Origin: Nocardia vaccinii NBRC 15922
GTDB taxonomy: Bacteria > Actinomycetota > Actinomycetes > Mycobacteriales > Mycobacteriaceae
DNA: 62,947 nt
Direction: 5' to 3'
Assembly (NCBI RefSeq): GCF_001613305.1
Contig: NZ_BDCC01000076.1
Coordinates: forward strand, 1-62,947
A program made the position numbers and the translations under genes. The notes beneath the pieces are model-generated. The model ran no database searches. It saw nothing but the letters and a program-made list of their open reading frames with translations, and was not told where the DNA came from. Position 1 is the stretch's first letter, and each line of letters starts with the position of its first letter. Shown one piece after another: positions 26,547 to 34,486 of this stretch.

Positions 26547-27278
26547 ATGACCAACGAGCGGCTCAGGGGAGCGATGGCAGCTGCGAACCTCACCAAACAC
26601 GCCCTGGCTGAGCGGCTCGAAGTCAGCACGAAGACCGTCGAACGATGGATCACCCAGGATCGTTGCCCGCATCCCGGCCTCCGATTGGCGGCGGCCCGTG
26701 CGTTGGGCCGTGACGAGACGTACCTGTGGCCCCAACTGCTTGCAGGCACACGATCCGCAGCCGCATCACTGTCGGAGCTGGTTCAGATCTGGCCAACCCG
26801 TCCCGAGGTGCCCCAGGAAGTCTGGCGAACCGTTATGCGTCAGGCCATGGATAAGATCGATGTTCTCGTCTATGCGGGAGGGTTCCTGGTCGAATCCCTC
26901 GACTTCGTCAATGTGATTCGCGCAAAGGCGAGTTCGGGTGTGCAGATCCGCATTCTGCTGGGCGAGAGCGATTCACCGGAAGTCCTCGCTCGCGGCCGCG
27001 AAGAGGGTCTGCCGTCGCTTCCACAACGGTGTCTGTCGACACTGGAGTATCTCCGCGAGACGATCGACCTGCCGTCCGTCGACATCAGGACTCACCGGAC
27101 TCCCTTGTACAACAGCATCTATCGGTTCGACGACTCAATGCTCGTCAATACCCACAGTTTCGGCGCCTATGCTGCAAAGTCTCCAGTTCAGCATCTTCAG
27201 AACGTGCCGGGCGGCCGCCTGTTCTCCTACTATCGAGAGTCTTTCGAAGCAGTCTGGAAAACAGGACGCCCAGCGTAA
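26547..27278 (+). CDS. HTH regulator with C-terminal PLD-like/DUF5919-type domain
   Basis: A 243-residue protein. Residues 1-55 form a Cro/CI-type helix-turn-helix (LTKHALAERLEVSTKTVERW). The remainder, from WRTVMRQAMDKIDVLVYAGG through GVQIRILLGESDSPEVLARG and THSFGAYAAKSPVQHLQNVP, resembles DUF5919 or phospholipase-D-like domains. This HTH plus domain pairing recurs in Streptomyces and Nocardia beside NUDIX and HD genes, as here. The ATG at 26547 is the only sensible start. The NUDIX gene follows 10 nt downstream, so the two are probably co-transcribed. Confidence 0.75.
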   Translation: MTNERLRGAMAAANLTKHALAERLEVSTKTVERWITQDRCPHPGLRLAAARALGRDETYLWPQLLAGTRSAAASLSELVQIWPTRPEVPQEVWRTVMRQAMDKIDVLVYAGGFLVESLDFVNVIRAKASSGVQIRILLGESDSPEVLARGREEGLPSLPQRCLSTLEYLRETIDLPSVDIRTHRTPLYNSIYRFDDSMLVNTHSFGAYAAKSPVQHLQNVPGGRLFSYYRESFEAVWKTGRPA

Positions 27279-27288
27279 TCTGACGCAT

Positions 27289-27771
27289 ATGGGACGTCGA
27301 ATCGATTATCACCAGGATCCTGCCGCGCCTCCCGCGAACAGCGTACGACCCAGTGCGGCCGCATTCGTCCGCCAAGCTGACACAGTTCTACTGATATGCC
27401 GATCGGACAACGGTAACTGGTCGATGCCCGGAGGGGCACATGACCCCGGAGAGTCCCTGACGCACACCGCAGTCCGCGAGACGTTGGAGGAGACAGGCGT
27501 CGAGATCCACGCGACCGGATTGGTCGGAATCTTCACCGATCCGACCCACGTAATCCACTACACCAGCAATGACGAGGTCCGACAGGAATTCACGATCGTC
27601 TACCGCGGCGAGCCAACCGGCGGAAAGCTGATGACGAGCGTGGAAAGTACTCGAGTCGAATGGGTGCCGATCGAACGGATTCACTCGTTGACGATGGACC
27701 GGAGTCAGCGTCACCGCATCGAATGGGCCCTGCATGAGAGCGAACCTTATATCGACCCTGAAACTCGCTGA
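27289..27771 (+). CDS. NUDIX hydrolase
   Basis: A 160-residue NUDIX-family pyrophosphohydrolase. The Nudix box is complete: GGAHDPGESLTHTAVRETLE followed by ETGVE, matching GX5EX7REUXEEXGU. Family members cleave nucleoside diphosphates linked to another group; the substrate cannot be told. ATG 27289 lies 10 nt after the HTH gene. Its 3' end overlaps the 3' end of the convergent HD gene by 25 bp, which is unusual and may give antisense control of either mRNA. Confidence 0.9.
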   Translation: MGRRIDYHQDPAAPPANSVRPSAAAFVRQADTVLLICRSDNGNWSMPGGAHDPGESLTHTAVRETLEETGVEIHATGLVGIFTDPTHVIHYTSNDEVRQEFTIVYRGEPTGGKLMTSVESTRVEWVPIERIHSLTMDRSQRHRIEWALHESEPYIDPETR

Positions 27772-28283
27772 AATGCCTGCCGCAGTTGCACTTCCGCTCG
27801 GGTGATCGCCGTGTACACGATACTGCCGGGCTCATATCGCTGGAGAATTTCGGACAACCGTTCGTCCAACGTGAATACTTCACCTCTCGGCCCTGTGCAC
27901 AGGTCGGCCCACCAGAGGAAGTCATCGGCCGCATGCATCCCCTCCACACCGGCCGACCGGAACTCGTCGAAAATCTGCTCATCCAGTCCACGCACTGCTG
28001 CCTCCGTCTGCGCGGCAGTATGGAACGCCACCATATGGCAAACGGCCAGCGAATATCCGCGAGAGCGCAAGAACCGAGCACCGTCAATCGGGTGGAACCC
28101 GAGATCCGGATGGCCGTAACCCACGTCGTGTAGATAGGCCGCAGTAACCGCATCGGTACGAAGCTCGACGGGCAGATGACTCACCACGCTCTCCATCCGC
28201 CGCCCGACAGCCAGCGAATGAGCGCGTCGTGCCTCGGTCAGGGGAGACAGCAATTCGCCCACGGCCTCGTTCACCGCTGTCAT
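27747..28283 (-). CDS. HD-domain phosphohydrolase
   Basis: A 178-residue HD-domain protein. A metal-binding His-Asp pair is in AAYLHDVGYGHPDLGFHPID, and an AFHTAA motif supplies a further His. Such proteins hydrolyse nucleotides or related phosphoesters. ATG 28283 is preferred because homology-like sequence begins there (TEARRAHSLAVGRRM); the frame opens to 28484. It converges on the NUDIX gene with an overlap of 25 bp. Together with the HTH protein this is a recurrent actinobacterial module of unknown role. Confidence 0.8.
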   Translation of the reverse strand: MTAVNEAVGELLSPLTEARRAHSLAVGRRMESVVSHLPVELRTDAVTAAYLHDVGYGHPDLGFHPIDGARFLRSRGYSLAVCHMVAFHTAAQTEAAVRGLDEQIFDEFRSAGVEGMHAADDFLWWADLCTGPRGEVFTLDERLSEILQRYEPGSIVYTAITRAEVQLRQAFQRVSGSI

Positions 28284-28618
28284 GTTACCGGCCGACACAT
28301 CTGCTCGTCTCCGTGAAAGCGCGTTGCGAATCATCAACCCGACTGCGTGACAGCATCGGCAACCTGCCCCGACGCGGGGCACATACCAGGGGATCGGGGC
28401 GATCCGTCCTTGCTGTCGTCGTACGGCGACACTATCGGATGTCGCCGTACGACGACACGCGCCAGGCGTCTGCTCTGTCTGCACCGGCTGTAGCTTCGGA
28501 GTCGCTCGTTACGACCGCGTTGTTCGTTCGCGGCATGGATAGACCCGCTGCGGCGGGAGGCCACACCTGGTTCACGCAAGCAGGCCGCAACAACCGCATC
28601 GACGTGGACCCCGGTCTC
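28284..28618. other. Intergenic region with large hairpin
   Basis: About 335 bp between the HD gene start and the stop of the LURP-one-like gene, both on the minus strand. Apart from the 18-bp inverted repeat at 28414-28457 nothing gene-like is seen. It should hold the HD promoter. Confidence 0.4.
28414..28457. repeat. 18-bp perfect inverted repeat, 8-bp spacer
   Basis: Arms TGTCGTCGTACGGCGACA (28414-28431) and TGTCGCCGTACGACGACA (28440-28457) are perfect reverse complements, with spacer CTATCGGA. Each arm also contains CGTACG. In RNA it would form a very stable hairpin. It lies about 160 bp beyond the LURP-one-like stop and 131 bp before the HD start, so it may be a terminator for the former or an operator for the latter. 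No T-run follows on either strand. Confidence 0.75.
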
Positions 28619-29107
28619 CTAGCCGCTTTCGCGCGCGGCGGCGACCATTTCGTCGACGCAGACGACGATCGCCAGGGCCAGGGGGACGTCGGGGTGGTAG
28701 ATCTCGACGCCGTAGCTGTCGCGAATGCGGAACCACCTGCGCGAAGTCTCGGCAACGATGCCCTGCGGCCCCTCGAGGGTGTAGTTCTTCTCGATGAGAT
28801 CACCGCGAGCGGTCCAACGCTCGCCGTCGGCCAGGGCGATGGTGAAGCTGTGCCGCAACGGGCTGAACAGTTTCTTGCGCACGGTGGCCGCATGGCTGCC
28901 ACCGGTGCTCACGACCATGGCGTTGCGCAGGGTCAGTATCTTTCTGCGCCCCGCGGCGTACACCTCTCCCCGCGGCCCGCGCAGCTCGAAGGTGCGGCGG
29001 AACGTCAACACCTTGCCGTCGACGAGAAACGCCTTGTTCCCCGATTCGTCGGTCACCCAGTAGTCCTGGCCGAAGCCCAGTACCCGCTGCCGCATCACGT
29101 ATCGCAC
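28619..29107 (-). CDS. LURP-one-related protein (tubby-like fold)
   Basis: A 162-residue protein of the LURP-one/DUF567 (tubby C-terminal-like) family. The N-terminus VRYVMRQRVLGFGQDYWVTD matches the family start. NKAFLVDGKVLTFRRTFELR and ATVRKKLFSPLRHSFTIALA follow, ending with WFRIRDSYGVEIYHPDVPLA. Members may bind phospholipid or act as membrane-associated scaffolds; none has a firm bacterial function. GTG 29107 is preferred over ATG 29095 because family proteins begin MRYV. It diverges from the gamma-carbonic-anhydrase-like gene. Confidence 0.75.
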   Translation of the reverse strand: MRYVMRQRVLGFGQDYWVTDESGNKAFLVDGKVLTFRRTFELRGPRGEVYAAGRRKILTLRNAMVVSTGGSHAATVRKKLFSPLRHSFTIALADGERWTARGDLIEKNYTLEGPQGIVAETSRRWFRIRDSYGVEIYHPDVPLALAIVVCVDEMVAAARESG

Positions 29108-29279
29108 GAACCCAGTCTGCCCGAATATCGTACATCGCAACGGCGTACGGCCCGCGAGCGGGTGGAAAGCGCTGTCCCGATCAGCGCCGGTGCTGTTCCC
29201 GCCCGAACGCCGCCGGCGTTCACTCGGTTCGATCACGCCACGAACCCTCCGAAACCCGGCCGGTAGGTTGAAGATCATG

Positions 29280-29792
29280 ATGATCAAGCTGGGTGAGCAT
29301 GCACCGCAGGTCGAGGACACCGCGTGGGTGGCGCCGAATGCGACGGTGATCGGGCGCGTGCGGCTGGGTGCCGAGGTCGGCATCTGGTATTCGGCGGTGC
29401 TGCGCGGCGATCTCGAGGACATCACCGTCGGCCCGCGGACCAACATCCAGGACGGCTGCGTGCTGCACGCCGATCCGGGCTTCCCGCTCACGGTGGGGGA
29501 GGGAGTCTCGGTGGGGCACAACGCGATCCTGCACGGCTGCACGATCGGCGACGACGTCCTGGTCGGCATGGGTGCGACCGTGCTGAACGGTGCGGTGATC
29601 GGCGAGGGCAGCCTGATCGCGGCCAATGCGCTGATTCCCGAGGGCGCGCAAATTCCGCCCAAATCGCTGGTGGCCGGAGTGCCCGGCAAGGTGCGCCGCG
29701 AACTCGGCGAGGCGGCGCTCGAGCGGATCCGCCTGAACGCCACTGTGTACCTGCACAACCTGGCCGTACACCGGGACGGCACCGAGGTGTGA
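29280..29792 (+). CDS. Gamma-carbonic-anhydrase-like hexapeptide-repeat protein
   Basis: A 170-residue left-handed beta-helix protein of the YrdA/PaaY gamma-carbonic-anhydrase-like group. Hexapeptide repeats run from ATVIGRVRLGAEVGIWYSAV to about residue 140. Metal-ligand histidines appear in VLHADPG and GHNAILHGC. Actual carbonic anhydrase activity is not assured; family members are often thioesterases or of unknown function. Two adjacent ATGs (29277, 29280) are possible starts. Confidence 0.88.
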   Translation: MIKLGEHAPQVEDTAWVAPNATVIGRVRLGAEVGIWYSAVLRGDLEDITVGPRTNIQDGCVLHADPGFPLTVGEGVSVGHNAILHGCTIGDDVLVGMGATVLNGAVIGEGSLIAANALIPEGAQIPPKSLVAGVPGKVRRELGEAALERIRLNATVYLHNLAVHRDGTEV

Positions 29793-29941
29793 CAGATCAC
29801 ACAGAGCTCGAATTCGGGTTGCCGGGTCTTGCTAGCATCGTGTCAGCGTGCCCGGAGTCCGGGTCGTGCGGCCGAGACGGATGGCAGCACAAGGGATATC
29901 GCCCTGGCGGCGGGCACGTGGTTGGGCAAGGAGGTTTCACG

Positions 29942-30121
29942 GTGTCGTGCGAGCAGTCCGGTATGCACCGATCCAACGGGCGAATCAGTGTGGCCGATAT
30001 CGCGGCCCAGCCGGGGGGCATCGAGGCGTTGCAGCGCCGGGTCCATGAATTACGTTCCAGCGGAATCGACTTCGCCGCGAACGCGATCGAGCGAGAGATG
30101 GACGCACTGAATCTGCGGTGA
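29942..30121 (+). CDS. Small protein with perfect Shine-Dalgarno
   Basis: A 59-residue product (VSCEQSGMHRSNGRISVADI, then AAQPGGIEALQRRVHELRSS). GTG 29942 follows AAGGAGGT at ideal spacing, one of the best ribosome sites in the window, which makes chance coding unlikely. The sequence is largely alpha-helical with no cysteines or membrane segment. The TetR gene that follows starts 90 bp downstream. The role is unknown. Confidence 0.65.
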   Translation: MSCEQSGMHRSNGRISVADIAAQPGGIEALQRRVHELRSSGIDFAANAIEREMDALNLR

Positions 30122-30210
30122 GTATGGTACGGGCCTCCGGCAGCGGCGATGAGACAATGAGGGACGTCCCCCCGCATCGACGCGGTATCCGCCGACCGAC
30201 TGGAGGCTCG

Positions 30211-30831
30211 ATGCCCACCGTTCACTCGATCCTGGCCCGCATCCTGGAAAAGCCCCGGGCCGATGGTGAGCATCTGCTCGAGAGCGCGTTGTCGGCATTC
30301 CTGGACTTCGGCATCAAGCGCACCAGTATGGGCGAGGTCGCGCGCCGCGCCGGGATCAGCCCGGCCACCCTGTATCGCCGATACGAGTCGAAGAACGACC
30401 TGGTCCAAGCCGTGGGCGTGCGCGAGGCCCAGCGATTCGTCGCCGATATCGACAGCCGTGTCCAGGCCATCTCCGACGGCGAGGATCAGTTGGCGGAGAT
30501 CTTCGTCGCCTTCATCACCTCACTGGCCCGCAACGAATTGCTGCAACGCCTGTTGCGCACCGAACCGGATCTGATCCTGCCGCGGCTCACCATCCAGGCC
30601 GGACCGATACTCGCCGTCGGACGCGCCTATCTCGCCGACAAACTGCGCGCATTGCACAAGGACGAGAACGACCGCGACTTCGACGCCGATCTGGTCGCGG
30701 AGATCATGGCGCGCCTGGCGCAATCCCTGGCGCTGACCCCGGACGGACTGATCCCCCTGGCCGACGAGGCAGCCGCACGCGAGTTCGCCCGCCGCACCCT
30801 GGTGCCGATGCTGGGCGGGCACCGCCCCTGA
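30211..30831 (+). CDS. TetR/AcrR-family transcriptional regulator
   Basis: A 206-residue TetR-type regulator. The helix-turn-helix is LLESALSAFLDFGIKRTSMG followed by EVARRAGISPATLYRRYESK. ATG 30211 has GGAGG upstream. It is next to no obvious divergent target; candidates are the small gene before it or the converging methyltransferase gene. Confidence 0.9.
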   Translation: MPTVHSILARILEKPRADGEHLLESALSAFLDFGIKRTSMGEVARRAGISPATLYRRYESKNDLVQAVGVREAQRFVADIDSRVQAISDGEDQLAEIFVAFITSLARNELLQRLLRTEPDLILPRLTIQAGPILAVGRAYLADKLRALHKDENDRDFDADLVAEIMARLAQSLALTPDGLIPLADEAAAREFARRTLVPMLGGHRP

Positions 30832-30844
30832 CCCACTGCCGATC

Positions 30845-32653
30845 TCACTCTTCCGGAGCGCCGAACAACGTTGTGGTCGAACACGTTTCGTCGTCCAGAT
30901 GCGCCGGGCTCAATCCGAACGCGGCCGCGACCCGCTCGTCCAGCGCCCGCCGATCCGGCACGGCCCCCTCGTCCACCACGGCGCGAACCCCGGCGACGAG
31001 TGCGGCGGCGGCCGCGGTCGAGGGGTCCGGAACCGGAAGACGCGCAACGTACTGCGTGATCCACCGCCGCCGCGCGGCATAGAGCCGATTGCCGCACACC
31101 GCATCGTAGAACCGCAGGCCCAGCGTCGAATTCGCCACGCCCATCAGCAGATACGGCAAGGTATCGCTGCCGATGTCCGGCACCGAGATCCAGTAGCAGT
31201 CACCGTTGACGATCGCACCGCTGCGATCGAGGGCGAAACGCGGTGCGACGCTGATATCGGGAAAGACCAGTTTGGGATGCCGCCACAGATGCGGGCGCTG
31301 CGGCACCCAGATCTCGAACCATTCGCGGCCGCTCGCGGTGAGGTAGTCCCGCGCGGCCAGCACATCTTTGTGTTCGGCGAGATAGGCTGCCGCGGAGGGA
31401 AATCCGGCCAGATCCACCGGCGTGCGGCGCGAGCAGCTCACATCGTACGGATACAGCACCCGAGTCGGGCGTTCCCGGAAGATCCGCCAGGGCGCCAGAT
31501 CGTGATGAGTGATCAGGTCGAACAACAACTCCGGTTCCGGCGGCGATTGCCGGTGTTCCCACCGATCGGAGATGAACACCCGATCCGCGGTCGTCTTGAT
31601 CCCCACCCGGATCCGTGCCACCTCACCGAATGTCCGCCACGTCCCGCCGCGCACTCGGCGCAACCACTCGTCCACACTCGGCCGCGACATCCGCCAGGGC
31701 GTGGCCGCATCCGCCACCGCGACATCCGCCGGCCCCGACCGGCCAGGATCGCCCTCCGGCAGCTCGACTTTCGGCGAAATAACCTGTAGCACAGTCGATC
31801 CAGCGTCGAGCGTGCCCGCCTCGATCGCGATATGGCGGCCACCGTGACGCAACGAGCATTCGCGGGCGGCCGCCAGCGCGTCGAAAAGGTCGAGGGTGCT
31901 GGTGGATTCACCGTCGGGAATCTCGTACGCCGAGACATAGCGGCAGGGGGTCGTGAGCGGTGCGCGCACCGCGACGGTGACGGCCGGTAGTACCGCGGCC
32001 TCGAAGAGTTTGGTGTCGCCCAGATCGTAGAGTTCGACCGGGGTGAGTTCGGCGCGCATCAGGGCGCGTAGGTTCGCGCCCGCCTTCGTGGTGAGAAATC
32101 GGTTGGCACACAACAAGCCCAGGGCACCCCCGGGCCGCAATAATCGGGGCACGCTGGCGACGAACGGGTGGGTCAGATCGATTCGGCCGCGCAGCCCGAA
32201 GCGCACGCTCAACAGGCGCGCGGTCGCCCCACCCAACTGCTGGGTCCGTACATAGGGCGGATTGGTGATCACCGCGTCGAAACTATTCTCCGCCAATTCC
32301 TCTGCAGCAGAGAGGAAATCACCGATGAACCAGGTAACCGGAAGCTCGGCGGCACGTTCCCGCGCGAGCGCGACCGCCGCGGCATCCAGATCGAATCCGG
32401 TGAGCTGAACCGGAACTCCCGGAAAACGCCGCACCGCGGCCCGGTACACCGCCAGCAACAGCTCCCCGTCCCCGCACGCCGGATCGAGAATCCGCAACCT
32501 CCCCTGCGGCACAACATGTTCCAATAGACGCTCGGCCAAGAACTCGGCCAACCGCTCCGGTGTGTAGTGCCTCCCGTGCCGCTTGCGCACACGAGCACCG
32601 GCGGACGCGTTCGCCCGCCGGTCCGCCGCTACCCGCCCGCGCCGGCCCTCCAT
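30845..32653 (-). CDS. N6-adenine DNA methyltransferase (Eco57I/TaqI-like), orphan
   Basis: A 602-residue class I methyltransferase. HYTP at 29-32 begins the family domain. The SAM-binding motif is DPACGDG at 57-63 and the catalytic motif NPPY at 131-134 (motif IV, N6-adenine). The gamma-type order, with SAM before NPPY, and the long C-terminal region (from about 330, e.g. WRTFGEVARIRVGIKTTADR and PQRPHLWRHPKLVFPDISVA) resemble the TaqI/Eco57I methylase with its target-recognition domain. No PD-(D/E)xK nuclease motif was seen in the protein or in adjacent genes, so it may be an orphan epigenetic methylase or one half of a broken type IIG system. ATG 32653 (MEGRRGRV) is chosen; an open frame extends to 32743. 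Confidence 0.85.
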   Translation of the reverse strand: MEGRRGRVAADRRANASAGARVRKRHGRHYTPERLAEFLAERLLEHVVPQGRLRILDPACGDGELLLAVYRAAVRRFPGVPVQLTGFDLDAAAVALARERAAELPVTWFIGDFLSAAEELAENSFDAVITNPPYVRTQQLGGATARLLSVRFGLRGRIDLTHPFVASVPRLLRPGGALGLLCANRFLTTKAGANLRALMRAELTPVELYDLGDTKLFEAAVLPAVTVAVRAPLTTPCRYVSAYEIPDGESTSTLDLFDALAAARECSLRHGGRHIAIEAGTLDAGSTVLQVISPKVELPEGDPGRSGPADVAVADAATPWRMSRPSVDEWLRRVRGGTWRTFGEVARIRVGIKTTADRVFISDRWEHRQSPPEPELLFDLITHHDLAPWRIFRERPTRVLYPYDVSCSRRTPVDLAGFPSAAAYLAEHKDVLAARDYLTASGREWFEIWVPQRPHLWRHPKLVFPDISVAPRFALDRSGAIVNGDCYWISVPDIGSDTLPYLLMGVANSTLGLRFYDAVCGNRLYAARRRWITQYVARLPVPDPSTAAAAALVAGVRAVVDEGAVPDRRALDERVAAAFGLSPAHLDDETCSTTTLFGAPEE

Positions 32654-32809
32654 ACCGTCACATTCTGCCCCGGCGAACCGGCCAATATCGGCTGACGAGC
32701 CGATCGACTCGATCGAATTCACTGCTGGGAACACCCGCGGCACTCTTGCGCGGGCCCACTCGGCTCGTTCTCACCAACCGGTCCGCGCGGGGCGTGCCGG
32801 CCGGAACAC

Positions 32810-33688
32810 TCAGCCGAGGCCGAAAGGCTTGCCCCACAACGTCTCGGTGGAATCCATGACGTTGTCGTGCAGTACGACCGTAGTGTATGCGCGGGCCTCG
32901 GCGTATCCGGCGCAGCCGTCCACCGAGATCGTGTGGTTGACGTACTGGGTCGTACCGGAGGTCCCGGTGAAGTTGTAGACCTGAATCATCTTGCTGGCGA
33001 CCTTGCCGGGCTCGAGCTTGATCGACATCGAGGGGTCGGCGTACGGGGTGATACCCGAACTGCTCAGACCCGCACCGCTGTCGCCGGGCGAGACCGAGAG
33101 ACCGCCACCTCCGCCGCCGCCACCGCCGCCGTTACCGCCGCCCCCGCCGCCGCCGGAACTCTGGTCCGAGGAGGAGGAGGCGTCGTTACCGTCGCCGTTG
33201 CCGTCCGGCTGATTCGCTTTGCCGTTCCCGGACTGGGTGTTGTTCTGATCCGCGGTGTTGCCGCTGCCGTTGGCGTGCACGCCGCTGCCCAGATCGACCT
33301 GACAACCCACCAGGTAGCCGGTCTCGATTCGCCCGCCGGTGATCTTCACCGCGCCGGGGGCCGTAGCCTGCACCGTGGCCACCGCCGAAACCATCGCGTT
33401 GCGGGACAGCGGGCTCGCGGCCATCGATCCGGAGATCGTGGCGCTCTCCCCGGTGCGGTCGACGCGGACGGTCACGCCGTCGTGAGTCGTGTAGGAGGCG
33501 TGACCGTCCGGTAGCGGCACCAGCGTGTCCGCACCGGCCGACCCGCCGACCGCCAGCACCAGCGGAACGCACACACCCGCGACGATCGCGCTGCCCAGCA
33601 CACCTCGCACCGGGCGATTCCGCTCCTTCTGGCCGTATGTCGTTGTGGCGCAGGTGTTCATGGAAGGTTTCGACCTCATCGCCCTCAT
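32810..33688 (-). CDS. MspA-family porin with glycine-rich insertion (NfpA/NfpB-like)
   Basis: A 292-residue outer-membrane (mycomembrane) channel protein of the MspA family. A signal peptide ends near residue 53 (GGSAGA). MspA-like stretches are DTLVPLPDGHASYTTHDGVT, RIETGYLVGCQVDLGSG and ISVDGCAGYAEARAYTTVVL. Between about residues 139 and 210 there is a low-complexity insertion with Gly-only runs at 178-196 and Asn/Ser/Asp-rich flanks, where MspA has its constriction loop. Start ATG 33688 overlaps the stop of the partner porin gene by 4 bp (ATGA). In Nocardia farcinica two such proteins form one hetero-oligomeric channel. Confidence 0.88.
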   Translation of the reverse strand: MRAMRSKPSMNTCATTTYGQKERNRPVRGVLGSAIVAGVCVPLVLAVGGSAGADTLVPLPDGHASYTTHDGVTVRVDRTGESATISGSMAASPLSRNAMVSAVATVQATAPGAVKITGGRIETGYLVGCQVDLGSGVHANGSGNTADQNNTQSGNGKANQPDGNGDGNDASSSSDQSSGGGGGGGNGGGGGGGGGGLSVSPGDSGAGLSSSGITPYADPSMSIKLEPGKVASKMIQVYNFTGTSGTTQYVNHTISVDGCAGYAEARAYTTVVLHDNVMDSTETLWGKPFGLG

Positions 33689-34290
33689 CCGATGCTGAAC
33701 GGGTTGCCGTACAGGGTGACCTCGGCGGTGCCGCGGCTGTTGGTGACCGTCAGTGTGCTGAACGATCGCGCCTGCGCATATCCGGCGCAGCCGTCGACCT
33801 GTACCCCGCGATCGTGGTACTCGACACCGATCGCACCCGCTTTCGGATCCATCTTCTTGGTACCGAATTTCACCTGTGTCACACCACCCGGCACCAGATT
33901 GATGCTGGGGACGACTTCCGGCCACGCCGAGTCGGGTGCGATATAGACGTCGCCACCGAGCGAGAGCCCACCGGACAGATCGACCTGACATCCGACCAGA
34001 TAGCCGGTGACCAGCGTGCCGCCGGTCGCTCCCGGCGCGGTCGCGTAGACCGTGGCCGACATCGTTGCGGTACGCGAGAGGCCGTTGTAGGCCAGCGACG
34101 GCGAGACGACGGCCTTTTCACCGGTGCGGCTGAAGTCGACCGGAACGCCGGTCGCGGTGGTGAAGGTCTGTCGGCCATCAGGTAGCGGGACAACCGTATC
34201 TGCTTGCGCCACACCACATCCGAGCATCAGTACGGCGAGCCCCGCCCCACCGCGAACGAGCCAACGACCGGCTCCTGAAACCAAATTCAT
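33685..34290 (-). CDS. MspA-family porin (NfpA/NfpB-like)
   Basis: A 201-residue MspA-family channel protein, the partner of the porin that follows it. A signal peptide covers about residues 1-30 (LVRGGAGLAVLMLGCGVAQA). DTVVPLPDGRQTFTTATGVP, VTGYLVGCQVDLSGG and VQVDGCAGYAQARSFSTLTV align with the partner. This copy lacks the Gly-rich insertion. Two tandem MspA genes with coupled translation match the nocardial NfpA/NfpB arrangement. The order here is short form first, then the inserted form. Confidence 0.9.
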   Translation of the reverse strand: MNLVSGAGRWLVRGGAGLAVLMLGCGVAQADTVVPLPDGRQTFTTATGVPVDFSRTGEKAVVSPSLAYNGLSRTATMSATVYATAPGATGGTLVTGYLVGCQVDLSGGLSLGGDVYIAPDSAWPEVVPSINLVPGGVTQVKFGTKKMDPKAGAIGVEYHDRGVQVDGCAGYAQARSFSTLTVTNSRGTAEVTLYGNPFSIG

Positions 34291-34486
34291 ATTTCCTTCA
34301 TCGTTTGTGTTCGGGCAAGCGCAGCCAACGCTTGTTGATCCAGGTGAGAGTCAGCTGTGAGCCCACGGGGAATCTGCCGGGAATCGCTGTGCGACATCAC
34401 AGTCACGCCGTCATCCCGCGCGCGGCGGCTCGGCGACGGCGCCCCGACGTACCGGACGGCCGGGCCGAGAATTACCGGGCTTCGGC

